A DNA stretch of 62,531 nt from Akkermansia sp. (GTDB lineage: Bacteria > Verrucomicrobiota > Verrucomicrobiia > Verrucomicrobiales > Akkermansiaceae), in NCBI GenBank assembly GCA_030525455.1, contig JAUNER010000016.1:1-62531 (forward strand), written 5' to 3'. The first letter of the stretch is position 1. Each line of letters opens with the position of its first letter. This document shows, in pieces, positions 35,485 through 43,563 of the stretch. The translations under genes and the position numbers were made by a program. The notes beneath the pieces were generated by a model that had not been told where the DNA came from, did no database searches, and saw only the letters and a program-made list of their open reading frames with translations.

Positions 35485-35925
35485 TTATCTTGGTGCAACA
35501 GAGGTGGCTACGCAAATGCCTCGCTGAGAGGGTGATAGGTCTTCTACTTTAAAGTCGATTTTGTAGCTTTGTTTGCGGTTAATGTTGAGTCCATTTCTGG
35601 CTTCTGCCGGAATGCAAATAGGAATGATGATTTCTCTATTGGCAGAATTGGTGTAAAGGAATGATACCATTTCTGCTGAGCCACGGGGGAAGCGGTCGAT
35701 GACTGTTCCTATAAGTGAATAGTGGTTGTGTGATAGCTGTGAGGCGTTTGTGGTGAGTATGTCAATGGGAATTTCAGAACTCCCTTTCGGGCTGTCGTCG
35801 CCATCGCTTTTACTAAACATCACTACCCCAATGAGGATAATGACTATGGCGGCTAAGGTATAAATGACAACCATTTGTGAGTTGTTTGAACTCCCTTTCT
35901 TTTTTGAAACACGACGTCTTGCCAT
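35485..35925 (-). CDS. Small single-pass membrane protein
   Basis: 146 aa: a basic N-terminus (R-R-R-V-S-K-K-K), one TM helix at about residues 18-38, and a C-terminal beta-rich domain probably in the periplasm. That domain has S-L-I-G-T-V-I-D-R-F-P and an I-I-I-P-I-C-I-P strand, with two cysteines. I do not recognise the family. Gaps of 29 bases to the ABCG-like gene upstream and 20 bases to the 629-aa gene downstream suggest a shared transcript. Confidence 0.68.
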   Translation of the reverse strand: MARRRVSKKKGSSNNSQMVVIYTLAAIVIILIGVVMFSKSDGDDSPKGSSEIPIDILTTNASQLSHNHYSLIGTVIDRFPRGSAEMVSFLYTNSANREIIIPICIPAEARNGLNINRKQSYKIDFKVEDLSPSQRGICVATSVAPR

Positions 35926-35954
35926 AATGATGTGTGATTGATGTTAAACTTCGA

Positions 35955-37712
35955 TTAGTCCCATTGGGAACGGCGTATGCCAATGTAAGATAGAATGATG
36001 CCCGCAACTACATGAACTCCTAGTACGGTGTAGCAAATATGGGCATCGGTTAATCCTGTCTCAAGTACATTTTTAACAGCATGAAATACATCGGCATTGA
36101 GTGCTTTGATGCTTCCGGACCATGACCAGTAGGCTGAAATAAAGGGGCGTATAATCCCTTCTACATACTCAGGTAGTGCTAGAACTGCTCCAGACAGTGG
36201 TAGCTGGAAGCCGACTAAGTAAATGCTTAAGAGTGAAGCTTGGTCTGCTGTTTTTGCGAGTGAAGAGATACCTAGACAGACAAATGTCATCGCTGCATTT
36301 GCTAGTATTAAGAAACTTAGATGTGTCATGCCTCCGCCTCGGTCCCAAAAGAAATCAACGAATAAATACATCCATACGGATTGTAATAATACCAGCGTGC
36401 ATAAAAAGGCTATCTTACTACACAGGTAGGCACTGGGGCGCATTCCTGCGTATTTTTCTTTTTCCATGATGGTTCTTTCTCCGGCGACTTCTCTGGCCGC
36501 ATTATTTGAGCCCATTAGCCCTAAGAGAATAACCTCAAACATGATAATTCCGGAAACCGCAGAGGCGGTCTTCATGTTTATTTCTTGGGTTTTTATGTCT
36601 TGTAAGAGGTTTTGGATGTCTTGAGTGGCAGAGAAGCTGACGATTTGCCCTTCCCCTTGATCTGTAAACATGGCAACTAAGATGGGGAAAAGCAGAATCA
36701 TGGCTGCTTGGAGGATGAGTTGCCCTTTGTCGCGTGAAAAGATTCGCCACCGGCGTCCTAGTAAACAGAAAAACTGAGAGAAGAAGCCGGGTACTTCCAA
36801 AACATCATCGTTTTCTTCTGCTTCTGCCTCTTCTGTGTCGGTTTCTGTGTTTGCTGTTTCTTTGGGGTCTGAGGCTTCTAATTTTAATTCGCCCGCATCA
36901 ATTTTCTTTTGTCGTTCTTGCTCCATACGGGCATAGTATGAGTCGCGGTATTTTTCCCAGGACCGCCCCCATGCCGCTCCTTCTCGTTCTTGGAGCTTGG
37001 GGTAGATTTCTTCTAGAGATTTTACGCCAAAATAGTGAAGCATTGTCGAGGGGGAACCATGGTATGCTAAGTTCCCTTGGTGCATGACGAGTATGGAGTC
37101 ATATAGCTCAAGGTGGGCTAAACTGTGTGTGACAGAAACAACAATACAACCATTCTTCCGGGAAATATCATGTAGAAGTTCGACGATGGTGTGTTCTGAG
37201 CGTGGGTCTAGACCGGATGTCACTTCGTCACATAGTAATAGACTGGGCTCAGATACAAGCTCCATGGCTAGGGCTAGGCGTCTTTTTTGACCACCGGATA
37301 GGATTTTTACATCGCGGTCTGCTATGGAATCCATCCCGGTGACTTCCAGTGCATTATCAATTCTATCGTCTAATTCATCGATACTTGATACTTTGCAGCG
37401 TAAGCGAGCCGCACTTTCTATGCTTTCATCAACGCTTAGTTGGTCGTAGGCGATGCTAAATTGTGGCACAAAGCCGATTTCTGAGGGTTCAAAGTCTTCT
37501 TCGTTTAAATCCCTGCCATCCCAGTAGTAAGTCCCATCTGTTATGGAAATCATGCCGGCGATGGATTTTAGCAGAGTTGTTTTCCCGCATCCTGACGGAC
37601 CTACTATGGCCATAAAGTGCCCTCTAGGTGCTTTGAAACAAACATTGTTTAGTAGTTTCAATTCGCCATCCGGAGTGTCAATTTCAAATGTTATTCCCTC
37701 TGCTTGTAACAT
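35955..37712 (-). CDS. ABCG-like half-transporter (ATPase fused to ABC-2 permease)
   Basis: 585 aa. The N-terminal ATPase has Walker A G-P-S-G-C-G-K-T-T (38-46), the signature L-S-G-G-Q-K-R-R (138-145) and Walker B L-L-L-C-D-E-V near 158-164. The C-terminal half (from ~330) is an ABC-2 membrane domain with about six helices. The NBD-then-TMD order is that of the ABCG/White family. A charged linker (~255-305), rich in Glu/Asp/Thr, joins the halves. Substrate unknown. It leads a probable three-gene operon. Confidence 0.88.
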   Translation of the reverse strand: MLQAEGITFEIDTPDGELKLLNNVCFKAPRGHFMAIVGPSGCGKTTLLKSIAGMISITDGTYYWDGRDLNEEDFEPSEIGFVPQFSIAYDQLSVDESIESAARLRCKVSSIDELDDRIDNALEVTGMDSIADRDVKILSGGQKRRLALAMELVSEPSLLLCDEVTSGLDPRSEHTIVELLHDISRKNGCIVVSVTHSLAHLELYDSILVMHQGNLAYHGSPSTMLHYFGVKSLEEIYPKLQEREGAAWGRSWEKYRDSYYARMEQERQKKIDAGELKLEASDPKETANTETDTEEAEAEENDDVLEVPGFFSQFFCLLGRRWRIFSRDKGQLILQAAMILLFPILVAMFTDQGEGQIVSFSATQDIQNLLQDIKTQEINMKTASAVSGIIMFEVILLGLMGSNNAAREVAGERTIMEKEKYAGMRPSAYLCSKIAFLCTLVLLQSVWMYLFVDFFWDRGGGMTHLSFLILANAAMTFVCLGISSLAKTADQASLLSIYLVGFQLPLSGAVLALPEYVEGIIRPFISAYWSWSGSIKALNADVFHAVKNVLETGLTDAHICYTVLGVHVVAGIILSYIGIRRSQWD

Positions 37713-37902
37713 GATGTTTTCATGTTATAGATTACCGTTGATTTTTCAAGGAAAAACAAGTGGGTTGATTGCATGAGGTGACTGTTTCTAATCTGTTGAG
37801 AAGCTAAAGTCTTTTTCTCAATTCGTAGAACAAGCTAGTGTAAACTTCTTTCTGTAAAATCGAATGAGCACTACGTTTATCCTCGAATTTGGGATAAAAA
37901 GC

Positions 37903-37933
37903 GAACCGCCTCACCGGATGGGCGAGGCGGTTC
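37903..37933 (-). terminator. Intrinsic terminator after the 74-aa gene
   Basis: GAACCGCCTC (37903-37912) pairs perfectly with GAGGCGGTTC (37924-37933). On the minus strand GCTTTTTATCCC follows. The rest of the gap between 37713 and 37987 shows only a weak TTGAGAA/TTCTCAA inverted repeat near 37797-37830. Confidence 0.88.
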
Positions 37934-37987
37934 AAAGTCAATAATTCTGTGAGAAGACCCTAGAGGGTGTCTTATCGAAAAGAGAGA

Positions 37988-38212
37988 TTAAGCAGTAACC
38001 CCGAAGCGCTCTTGGATTGCAGCGAAAATTCTATCGCGGCGAGAGCGTGCCTTTTCGATATCGCGAGTTTTGAGCGAGAAGCGGAGACGTTCGGCCGTGG
38101 AGTCCGGCTTATGAACGGTCACATGACACCACCACACGCCTCTGTTGTTCCAGAGGTGGTGATTAGGGTTTTCATCGTTAATTCTAAGAGCGATTTTAGT
38201 TTGGGCTTTCAT
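37988..38212 (-). CDS. Small conserved-looking protein (74 aa)
   Basis: A 74-aa basic protein with no TM helix. N-H-H-L-W-N-N-R-G-V-W-W-C-H-V-T-V is a Trp/His-rich beta-like stretch, and L-R-F-S-L-K-T-R-D-I-E-K-A-R-S-R-R-D-R resembles the strand and helix of the arm-type DNA-binding domain at the N-terminus of phage-type integrases. No recombinase follows. It has a good terminator downstream and follows rpmB on the same strand, and codon use is regular, so it is probably real. Its role is unknown. A DNA-binding function is inference. Confidence 0.7.
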   Translation of the reverse strand: MKAQTKIALRINDENPNHHLWNNRGVWWCHVTVHKPDSTAERLRFSLKTRDIEKARSRRDRIFAAIQERFGVTA

Positions 38213-38349
38213 CTGTATGATTGGTTCCGGCTAAGGAATAATGTGAGAATGTGATTATAAGAGTTTCAATAATACCTTCAACGTATGAGAGGTGGCTCAC
38301 TCAATCAGATGATCCCTTGTGATTTGGAAGCTTTTTCTGAAGTGTTAAT

Positions 38350-38382
38350 CACCTCGACGAATGCTTAGACAGCATAGAGGTG
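38350..38382 (-). other. Hairpin between rpmB and the 74-aa gene
   Basis: CACCTC (38350-38355) pairs with GAGGTG (38377-38382), enclosing ATGCT/AGCAT (38361-38375). No T tract follows on the minus strand, so this may be a leaky terminator or a processing or regulatory element in the 196-base gap. Confidence 0.35.
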
Positions 38383-38408
38383 AAAAGTGTTCAAAAAAAG
38401 TGCCTTTT

Positions 38409-38672
38409 TTACAGGAGACCTACCTTTTTAAGAGTGTTGTACGCACCGTTCTTGTTAATTGTACGTAGAGCCTTGGCAGAAATCTTCATTTTTACGAACA
38501 TACCGAGTTCAGGAACCCAGATGCGCTTTTCCTGAAGATTCGGGTAAACGGTACGATTGACAGTCTTAGTGACGTGACGACCAATACCGCCCTTTTTCTT
38601 AGCAAGACCGGAGCGATGGATACGACGACCTTTGTGAGGTACAGTACCTCGGATGATGCAAATTCGGGACAT
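38409..38672 (-). CDS. rpmB: 50S ribosomal protein L28
   Basis: 87 aa. The L28 pattern is seen: R-G-T-V-P-H-K-G-R-R-I-H-R-S-G-L-A-K-K-K-G-G-I-G near the N-terminus, then T-K-T-V-N-R-T-V-Y-P-N-L-Q, and the S-A-K-A-L-R-T-I region near the C-terminus. It is a large-subunit ribosomal protein. The usual neighbour rpmG (L33) is absent. A sigma70-like promoter lies 37-64 bases upstream of the ATG, and no Shine-Dalgarno is visible. Confidence 0.94.
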   Translation of the reverse strand: MSRICIIRGTVPHKGRRIHRSGLAKKKGGIGRHVTKTVNRTVYPNLQEKRIWVPELGMFVKMKISAKALRTINKNGAYNTLKKVGLL

Positions 38673-38708
38673 GACAATCGAAAGTTATTTGTTATATGTG
38701 AGACGAGA

Positions 38709-38736
38709 AGTGTAGCAGAAATTTGTGATAGGTCAA
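38709..38736 (-). promoter_or_regulatory. Sigma70-type promoter of rpmB
   Basis: On the minus strand TTGACC (38731-38736) and TACACT (38709-38714) are separated by 16 bases, close to consensus. The predicted transcript start gives a leader of roughly 30 bases before the rpmB ATG at 38672. Confidence 0.72.
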
Positions 38737-38863
38737 GAATAACCGTAAAAAAGACGTAATTTTTATTTTTTTGGGGTTAGAAGAAGTGAAAAAAAGCCGG
38801 CATAATAGAGAGAAAACAGAGGCAGGACTTGCGTTTAAGGAGGAAGCATGAGAGACTGGGAGT

Positions 38864-39865
38864 ATGAGAGAAAATCACTATGCAGAGTTTTCGGAATGTG
38901 CGGTAAAGCCCCAAGATGTGCTTAAATACACCGCAGGAGAGATGCCCCAAGTGGCAGATGGCGAGGTGCTGATTAAGATGTTGGCAGCCCCGGTGAATCC
39001 GTCTGATATTAACTTCGTACAGGGGGTATATGGTGTAAAACCCGTATTGCCGAATTCTCGAGCCGGGTTAGAGGGGTGCGGGATAGTAGTAGAATCAAAG
39101 TCGGCGGGATTTGCAGAAGGCGATGAGGTGATTTTACTACGCGGGGTAGGTAGCTGGAGTGAATATGTGGCTGTAGCTGAGAAAGATGTGAAAAAACTGC
39201 CGGTTCACGTCGACCCGGTGCAAGCGGCAATGCTCAAAGTGAATCCGCTGACAGCACTAAGAATGCTGGAGGGGTATGTGGATTTAAAGCCCGGTGACTG
39301 GATTGTGCAGAATGCGGCAAATTCCGGTGTTGGACGCTGTATTATTCAGTTGGCTCGCGAGATGGGTGTGCATACCATTAACTTTGTGCGTCGACCGGAT
39401 GTGCTGAGAGATGAGCTGATGGCTCTGGGGGCTGATATTGTGGTGGGTGAAGACGAAGAAGACGTGGTGAAAAAAACATTGGCAAGCCTCGAAGGTAAGC
39501 GTCCCGTGTTGGCATCAAACGCCGTGGGCGGTGAAAGCTCTATGCGATTGATGGATATGCTGGCACCCGGTGGCACAATGGTAACATACGGTGCTATGAG
39601 CAAAAAGAGCATCAAGGTTCCCAACGGATTTCTCATCTTTAAGGGGATTTCTTTGCAAGGCTTGTGGGTAACTCAGTGGTTACGTAACGCCCCGGCAGAG
39701 GAAATTTCTGCGGCTTATGATAAGCTCGCTTATTTGATGGCAGAGAGGAAACTCGCCCAAGCCGTGGAAAAAATCTATCCGCTCGCAGAGGTAAAAGATG
39801 CCGTTGCCAGAGCACAAGAAGAGTTCCGCGGTGGGAAAATCGTCATTAGCATGGCTGAATTATAA
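38864..39865 (+). CDS. MECR/Etr-like 2-enoyl thioester reductase (MDR family)
   Basis: 333 aa of the medium-chain dehydrogenase/reductase fold without the zinc-site cysteines. A-P-V-N-P-S-D-I-N-F-V-Q-G-V-Y-G is the family N-domain motif. G-D-W-I-V-Q-N-A-A-N-S-G-V-G-R binds NADP(H) and is characteristic of MECR/Etr1. These reduce trans-2-enoyl-CoA/ACP, the last step in fatty-acid elongation. Here acpP lies elsewhere in the window. A perfect AAGGAGG sits at 38837-38843, 20 bases before this ATG and 4 bases before an out-of-frame ATG (38848) that opens a 25-codon ORF ending at 38925. Confidence 0.85.
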   Translation: MRENHYAEFSECAVKPQDVLKYTAGEMPQVADGEVLIKMLAAPVNPSDINFVQGVYGVKPVLPNSRAGLEGCGIVVESKSAGFAEGDEVILLRGVGSWSEYVAVAEKDVKKLPVHVDPVQAAMLKVNPLTALRMLEGYVDLKPGDWIVQNAANSGVGRCIIQLAREMGVHTINFVRRPDVLRDELMALGADIVVGEDEEDVVKKTLASLEGKRPVLASNAVGGESSMRLMDMLAPGGTMVTYGAMSKKSIKVPNGFLIFKGISLQGLWVTQWLRNAPAEEISAAYDKLAYLMAERKLAQAVEKIYPLAEVKDAVARAQEEFRGGKIVISMAEL

Positions 39866-39886
39866 GCGGTGTAACCGAGATTTTAG

Positions 39887-39923
39887 CACAGAGAAATACG
39901 GTTATCAGCTGTATTTCTCTGTG
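39887..39923 (+). terminator. Intrinsic terminator after the enoyl reductase gene
   Basis: CACAGAGAAATAC (39887-39899) and GTATTTCTCTGTG (39911-39923) form a 13-bp perfect stem, followed by GGGGATTTTAC. The T tract is short. It lies 22 bases past the stop. Confidence 0.7.
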
Positions 39924-39963
39924 GGGATTTTACTTATATTTACTTGTGGCTAGACGGAGCTGC

Positions 39964-39990
39964 TTGGGTTAAAGCCCAATGGTTTGGCAG
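39964..39990 (+). repeat. Dispersed palindromic repeat, copy A
   Basis: A 27-base element with the core T-A-A-A-G-C-C-C-A-A-T-G-G-T. It is almost the same as a second copy at 59396-59422 (23 of 27 identical, and all differences are C/T transitions). TTGGG and AGCCCAA in it form a short palindrome. It lies in the 250-base intergenic space between the convergent enoyl reductase and galE genes. Confidence 0.55.
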
Positions 39991-40052
39991 AGGAGCGATT
40001 GCGGAGGGCTGTGTTATAAGCAGTGAAGAGGGAGCGATGTGGTGAAATAAAA

Positions 40053-40083
40053 ATACCTCAGTAGCTTAAAACTACCGAGGTAT
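40053..40083 (-). terminator. Intrinsic terminator after galE
   Basis: ATACCTCAGTAG (40053-40064) pairs with CTACCGAGGTAT (40072-40083) with one wobble. On the minus strand TTTTTATTTCACC follows. It lies 33 bases past the galE stop. Confidence 0.85.
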
Positions 40084-40115
40084 GAAAAGGAGTTATTTAG
40101 AGAAGAGCCGAAGAA

Positions 40116-41105
40116 TTAGAAGTGTCCCTTACGAGGACCAGTCATCCACTTCCAAGCGGTTTCTACAATCTTCCCTGCATCTTTGCATTGAGCTTCCCAA
40201 CCGAGGACTTCTTTGGCCTTGGTGGGGTTAGCAATGAGACGAGGTGGGTCACCTTCGCGGCGAGGACCGTAAATGACGGGGATTTTCTTGCCGGTGACGC
40301 GTTCAGCGGTATCAATAATTTCGCGAACGGAAAGCCCTAAACCTGTGCCTAGGTTAAACCAGTTGGTTTCGCCCCCCTTGATGAGGTAGTCAACGGCCTT
40401 TAAGTGAGCATCTGCTAAGTCATCAACATGGATGTAGTCGCGGATGCAAGTACCGTCCGGAGTGTCGTAGTCAGTACCGAAGACGGTGATATTTTCCTTT
40501 TCGCCGGTGAGGGTGAGTAAGATATTCGGAATGAGGTGAGTTTCCGGTTCGTGATCTTCGCCGATTAAGCCGTCAGTAGAGCAACCGGAAGCATTGAAGT
40601 AGCGGAGGAATACGCTCTTGAGCCCCCAAGCACGGTCGCAGTCTTTACAAACTTTTTCGAGCATGTATTTGGAGCTACCGTATGGGTTAATGGGGTCCTG
40701 TTTTTCTGTTTCCGGGATAGGAATCTGAGTAGGTACACCATAAGTAGCACAAGTAGATGAGAAGACAAAACGCTTCACCCCAGCGGCCTGCATAGCACCA
40801 AGGAGTACTAATGGGCGAGCGATATTGTTCATATAGTACTTGAGCGGGTCAGTGACAGATTCGCCAACATTGATATATGCGGCAAAGTGGATAACGGCAT
40901 CGAAGCCTCCATTCATAAGGAGAGGATAAACGACGGCAGGGTCGCCTAAATCGCCTTTGACAAGTTTAACTTCCGGGTCAACGAGGGCACCGATATGACC
41001 GTAAACTAAATTATCGAGCACGGTAACATCTGCACCAATTTTAACAAGTTGGCGTACAGTATGAGAGCCAATGTAGCCGGCACCGCCGGTAACGAGTACT
41101 TTCAT
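40116..41105 (-). CDS. galE: UDP-glucose 4-epimerase
   Basis: 329 aa, a typical GalE of the extended SDR family. G-G-A-G-Y-I-G-S-H begins near residue 7 (NAD binding). The catalytic pair is S-S-T-C-A-T-Y-G with Ser/Thr and the Y-x-x-x-K motif (P-Y-G-S-S-K). It interconverts UDP-glucose and UDP-galactose, so it complements galK in galactose use and supplies UDP-galactose for glycans. Its 5' leader contains a 14-base perfect palindrome at 41139-41152. Confidence 0.94.
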   Translation of the reverse strand: MKVLVTGGAGYIGSHTVRQLVKIGADVTVLDNLVYGHIGALVDPEVKLVKGDLGDPAVVYPLLMNGGFDAVIHFAAYINVGESVTDPLKYYMNNIARPLVLLGAMQAAGVKRFVFSSTCATYGVPTQIPIPETEKQDPINPYGSSKYMLEKVCKDCDRAWGLKSVFLRYFNASGCSTDGLIGEDHEPETHLIPNILLTLTGEKENITVFGTDYDTPDGTCIRDYIHVDDLADAHLKAVDYLIKGGETNWFNLGTGLGLSVREIIDTAERVTGKKIPVIYGPRREGDPPRLIANPTKAKEVLGWEAQCKDAGKIVETAWKWMTGPRKGHF

Positions 41106-41138
41106 GGTGATAAATGTAAGATTGAACTGCTTAGCGAG

Positions 41139-41152
41139 CCCCGCTAGCGGGG
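41139..41152. promoter_or_regulatory. Perfect GC-rich palindrome upstream of galE
   Basis: CCCCGCTAGCGGGG is a 14-base perfect palindrome in the 295-base divergent gap between galE (start 41105) and the rsmA-Nudix gene (start 41401). It could be a repressor operator or a hairpin in the galE leader. Nothing else stands out in the gap. Confidence 0.4.
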
Positions 41153-41400
41153 TGTCCGCTCAATAAATACTGGATGATTCGGACTGCCTTACAGATTACA
41201 TCTTTAGAGGAGCTCTGTCAACTGAGCTTTCTGCGAAAATTATTAATCCGGCAAAATGAAAGCAAGTGACGCAACATACGACACCCTCTCGGCGAACGTA
41301 AAGTCTGGAGCTGCGGCAGAAATTCGTAAAAACAATGGTTGAAAAGTAAATTCTCTGCTGGCTTGATTTTTACTGGTTTAGTGCGTGGAAATTAGGCAAA

Positions 41401-42750
41401 ATGCAAGGCATGAAGCCGTCGGAGATTCGCCATGTGCTCGAAAATCATGAAGTACGCCCCAGTAAATCACTAGGGCAAAACTTTTTGACGGATGAAAATG
41501 TAGCACGCTGGATAGTAAATCAGCTAGATATACAGCCGGATGACTGTGTGGTAGAAGTAGGCCCCGGCACCGGAGCCCTGACAGAGCATGCCGTGCCGCT
41601 ATGCCGAAAGATGGTGCTGGTTGAGTTTGATGCCAGATTAGCAGAATATCAACGCCAACGCTGGGCAGATACCCCCCATGTTGAAGTGCATCATGCCGAC
41701 GGAGCAAGCTGGGACCCACGTGGCTTATTCGCAGAAGCTCCGGTGAAATTTCTCGGGAATTTGCCTTACTCGGCAGGTGGAGCAATTTTGCAGAATTTTC
41801 TCTCTAGACCCAGCCCGGTGAAAAAAGCCGTGGTTATGCTTCAGAAAGAATTTATTGACCGAATTTTAGCAGAACCCGGGGATGAAGCATACGGCTTGCT
41901 TTCGCTCAGAATCCAGAAAAACTGGATACCGAAAGCCCTAAAAACGATACCACCGGAGGCATTTCATCCGCGGCCGAAGATTGACTCAACGGTGATGTTA
42001 CTCACGCCGCGACCTGTAAAAGACCTGCCACCGTACGATGATAAGTTGATGGATGAACTGATGAGAAAGGGATTCTCGCAACGCCGCAAACAACTCAAAA
42101 AACAACTGCCAAATGAGCCGGCTTGGGAACAAGTTGCTCAAAAAATCGGTGTCTCTGTCACTGCTCGACCGGAAGAACTAGGTCTGCAACAATGGGTGGA
42201 ATTGACTCGTGCCTACGATGAAAATCCGCTTAAGGATGTCGCTCAGAGTGAAGGGGAACAATTCGATGTGGTCGATGAAAAAAACCAAGTAATTGGTCAG
42301 GCCACCCGACAGGAAATTCACGCACAAGGGCTCAGACACCGTGCCGCTCATATTTTTGTGATTAACAGACACAAAGCCGTTCTCTTACAAAAACGCTCTG
42401 AGTGGAAAGACCGCCAACCCGGTAAATGGGATTCCTCTGCCGCCGGTCACTTAGATGCCGGAGAGGACTATGATACCGCTGCCCAAAGAGAATTAGCCGA
42501 AGAACTGGGCGTATCAGACTGCGAGCTTATCAACGTTGCAGAATTCCCTGCCAGTGAACAAAATGGTTGGGAATTTGTGAACCTGTATGCCGTGCGATAC
42601 GATGGTAGATTCCGTTTCCCGGCCGCAGAGGTAGATAGTGTGCAGTGGTTTGATATAGCCCATATAGAAGCATGGTTAGCACGGCGACCGGACGATTTTT
42701 CACCAGCATTTATCCAATGTTGGGAAGCATTTAAGAAAGCAATTTCATAA
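41401..42750 (+). CDS. rsmA: RsmA (KsgA) 16S rRNA dimethyltransferase fused to a Nudix hydrolase
   Basis: A 449-aa fusion. Residues 1-270 are RsmA: S-K-S-L-G-Q-N-F-L-T-D, V-E-V-G-P-G-T-G-A-L (SAM loop, 51-60), N-L-P-Y catalytic motif at 120-123, and F-H-P-R-P-K-I-D-S near 188-196. This part dimethylates A1518/A1519 of 16S rRNA. Residues ~288-449 are a Nudix domain of the IPP-isomerase/YfcD-like group, with a complete Nudix box (G349-x5-E355-x7-R-E-L-A-E-E-L-G-V). The reading frame is continuous with no stop or obvious frameshift. A second ATG at 41410 is an alternative start. Nothing in the window indicates the Nudix substrate. Confidence 0.92.
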   Translation: MQGMKPSEIRHVLENHEVRPSKSLGQNFLTDENVARWIVNQLDIQPDDCVVEVGPGTGALTEHAVPLCRKMVLVEFDARLAEYQRQRWADTPHVEVHHADGASWDPRGLFAEAPVKFLGNLPYSAGGAILQNFLSRPSPVKKAVVMLQKEFIDRILAEPGDEAYGLLSLRIQKNWIPKALKTIPPEAFHPRPKIDSTVMLLTPRPVKDLPPYDDKLMDELMRKGFSQRRKQLKKQLPNEPAWEQVAQKIGVSVTARPEELGLQQWVELTRAYDENPLKDVAQSEGEQFDVVDEKNQVIGQATRQEIHAQGLRHRAAHIFVINRHKAVLLQKRSEWKDRQPGKWDSSAAGHLDAGEDYDTAAQRELAEELGVSDCELINVAEFPASEQNGWEFVNLYAVRYDGRFRFPAAEVDSVQWFDIAHIEAWLARRPDDFSPAFIQCWEAFKKAIS

Positions 42751-42774
42751 CCTTTAACAACGACACAACAAGAT

Positions 42775-43230
42775 ATGATAAACCCGGAAGATTTATCAAC
42801 AGAGCAAATCGCAAGCCTACAAGCTTGGGCAGAGGAGGGGCTGGATCTGAATGCTATTCAGAAAAAAATCCATGAAGAACTAGGCTTGAAGCTCACCTTT
42901 ATGGATACCCGCTTTTTGCTCCAAGACCTAGACATCCACATTAAACAACCGGAACCCGTAAAGCCAGAAGAACCCTCTCCTGTCACTCCGGTAGCCGCCC
43001 CTGCTCCTTTGCTGGGGAAAACTCAAGTGACAGTAGATGAAGTCACCCCTCCTCATGCTTTAATAGCCGGGAAGGTCATGTTTAAGAGTGGTGCTCAAGG
43101 TGTGTGGGATATTGATCGCACAGGCCGCATTAACTGGGAACCTACCATGGGCGAACCTACTGCCGACGACCTGCGGGAATTTGAAGCAGAAATTCAGGGC
43201 GTCATTCGCAGTCGATATGGAGCTATGTAA
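42775..43230 (+). CDS. Hypothetical protein (151 aa)
   Basis: The N-terminus (about residues 1-55) resembles a short helical, HTH-like region: L-S-T-E-Q-I-A-S-L-Q-A-W-A-E-E-G-L-D-L-N-A-I-Q then F-M-D-T-R-F-L-L. A Pro-rich linker (~57-80) leads to a C-terminal beta-rich region, G-K-V-M-F-K-S-G-A-Q-G-V-W-D-I-D-R-T-G-R. I do not recognise the family. It lies 24 bases after the rsmA-Nudix stop and 12 bases before another small gene, so the three probably form an operon. Confidence 0.7.
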   Translation: MINPEDLSTEQIASLQAWAEEGLDLNAIQKKIHEELGLKLTFMDTRFLLQDLDIHIKQPEPVKPEEPSPVTPVAAPAPLLGKTQVTVDEVTPPHALIAGKVMFKSGAQGVWDIDRTGRINWEPTMGEPTADDLREFEAEIQGVIRSRYGAM

Positions 43231-43242
43231 AGAAGTAAAGCT

Positions 43243-43509
43243 ATGGAAATACCGGATGAATTAATAGCAGATATGATACCCGCTGTGCGTGAACAAATGA
43301 CTATGCCAGACATGGCGTATGTGGCAGATTGCTTACAGCGGCTCACGGAAAAAGAAGGACTTGAGGAAGCCGAAGCAATGGAGTTAATGGCTCAGGCTTT
43401 GGCAATTACAGTTAATGATATGATGATAACAGGCAAGGCATTTGATACGGCAAAGTATAAGAGTTTGCTGAAATCTCTGCCTATGTTGCCGGATGAACAA
43501 GAGTCTTAA
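43243..43509 (+). CDS. Small acidic hypothetical protein (88 aa)
   Basis: 88 aa, acidic, Met-rich and helical, with no TM segment and no recognised motif. It lies 12 bases after the 151-aa gene and is followed by a terminator hairpin. Regular codon use and tight spacing support it as a real gene. No function is assigned. Confidence 0.65.
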   Translation: MEIPDELIADMIPAVREQMTMPDMAYVADCLQRLTEKEGLEEAEAMELMAQALAITVNDMMITGKAFDTAKYKSLLKSLPMLPDEQES

Positions 43510-43521
43510 GACTCGACAAAC

Positions 43522-43543
43522 GGGATTATTTCCTCATAATCCC
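43522..43543 (+). terminator. Terminator hairpin after the 88-aa gene
   Basis: GGGATTAT (43522-43529) pairs with ATAATCCC (43536-43543), then TTTCGTTTATT follows. The hairpin ends 20 bases before the next gene starts, so read-through is possible. Confidence 0.75.
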
Positions 43544-43563
43544 TTTCGTTTATTATACCCCTT

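Noticed and set aside
37967..38254. 95-aa plus-strand open frame over the 74-aa gene
   Set aside because: The minus-strand frame has a terminator and plausible protein character; this one does not.
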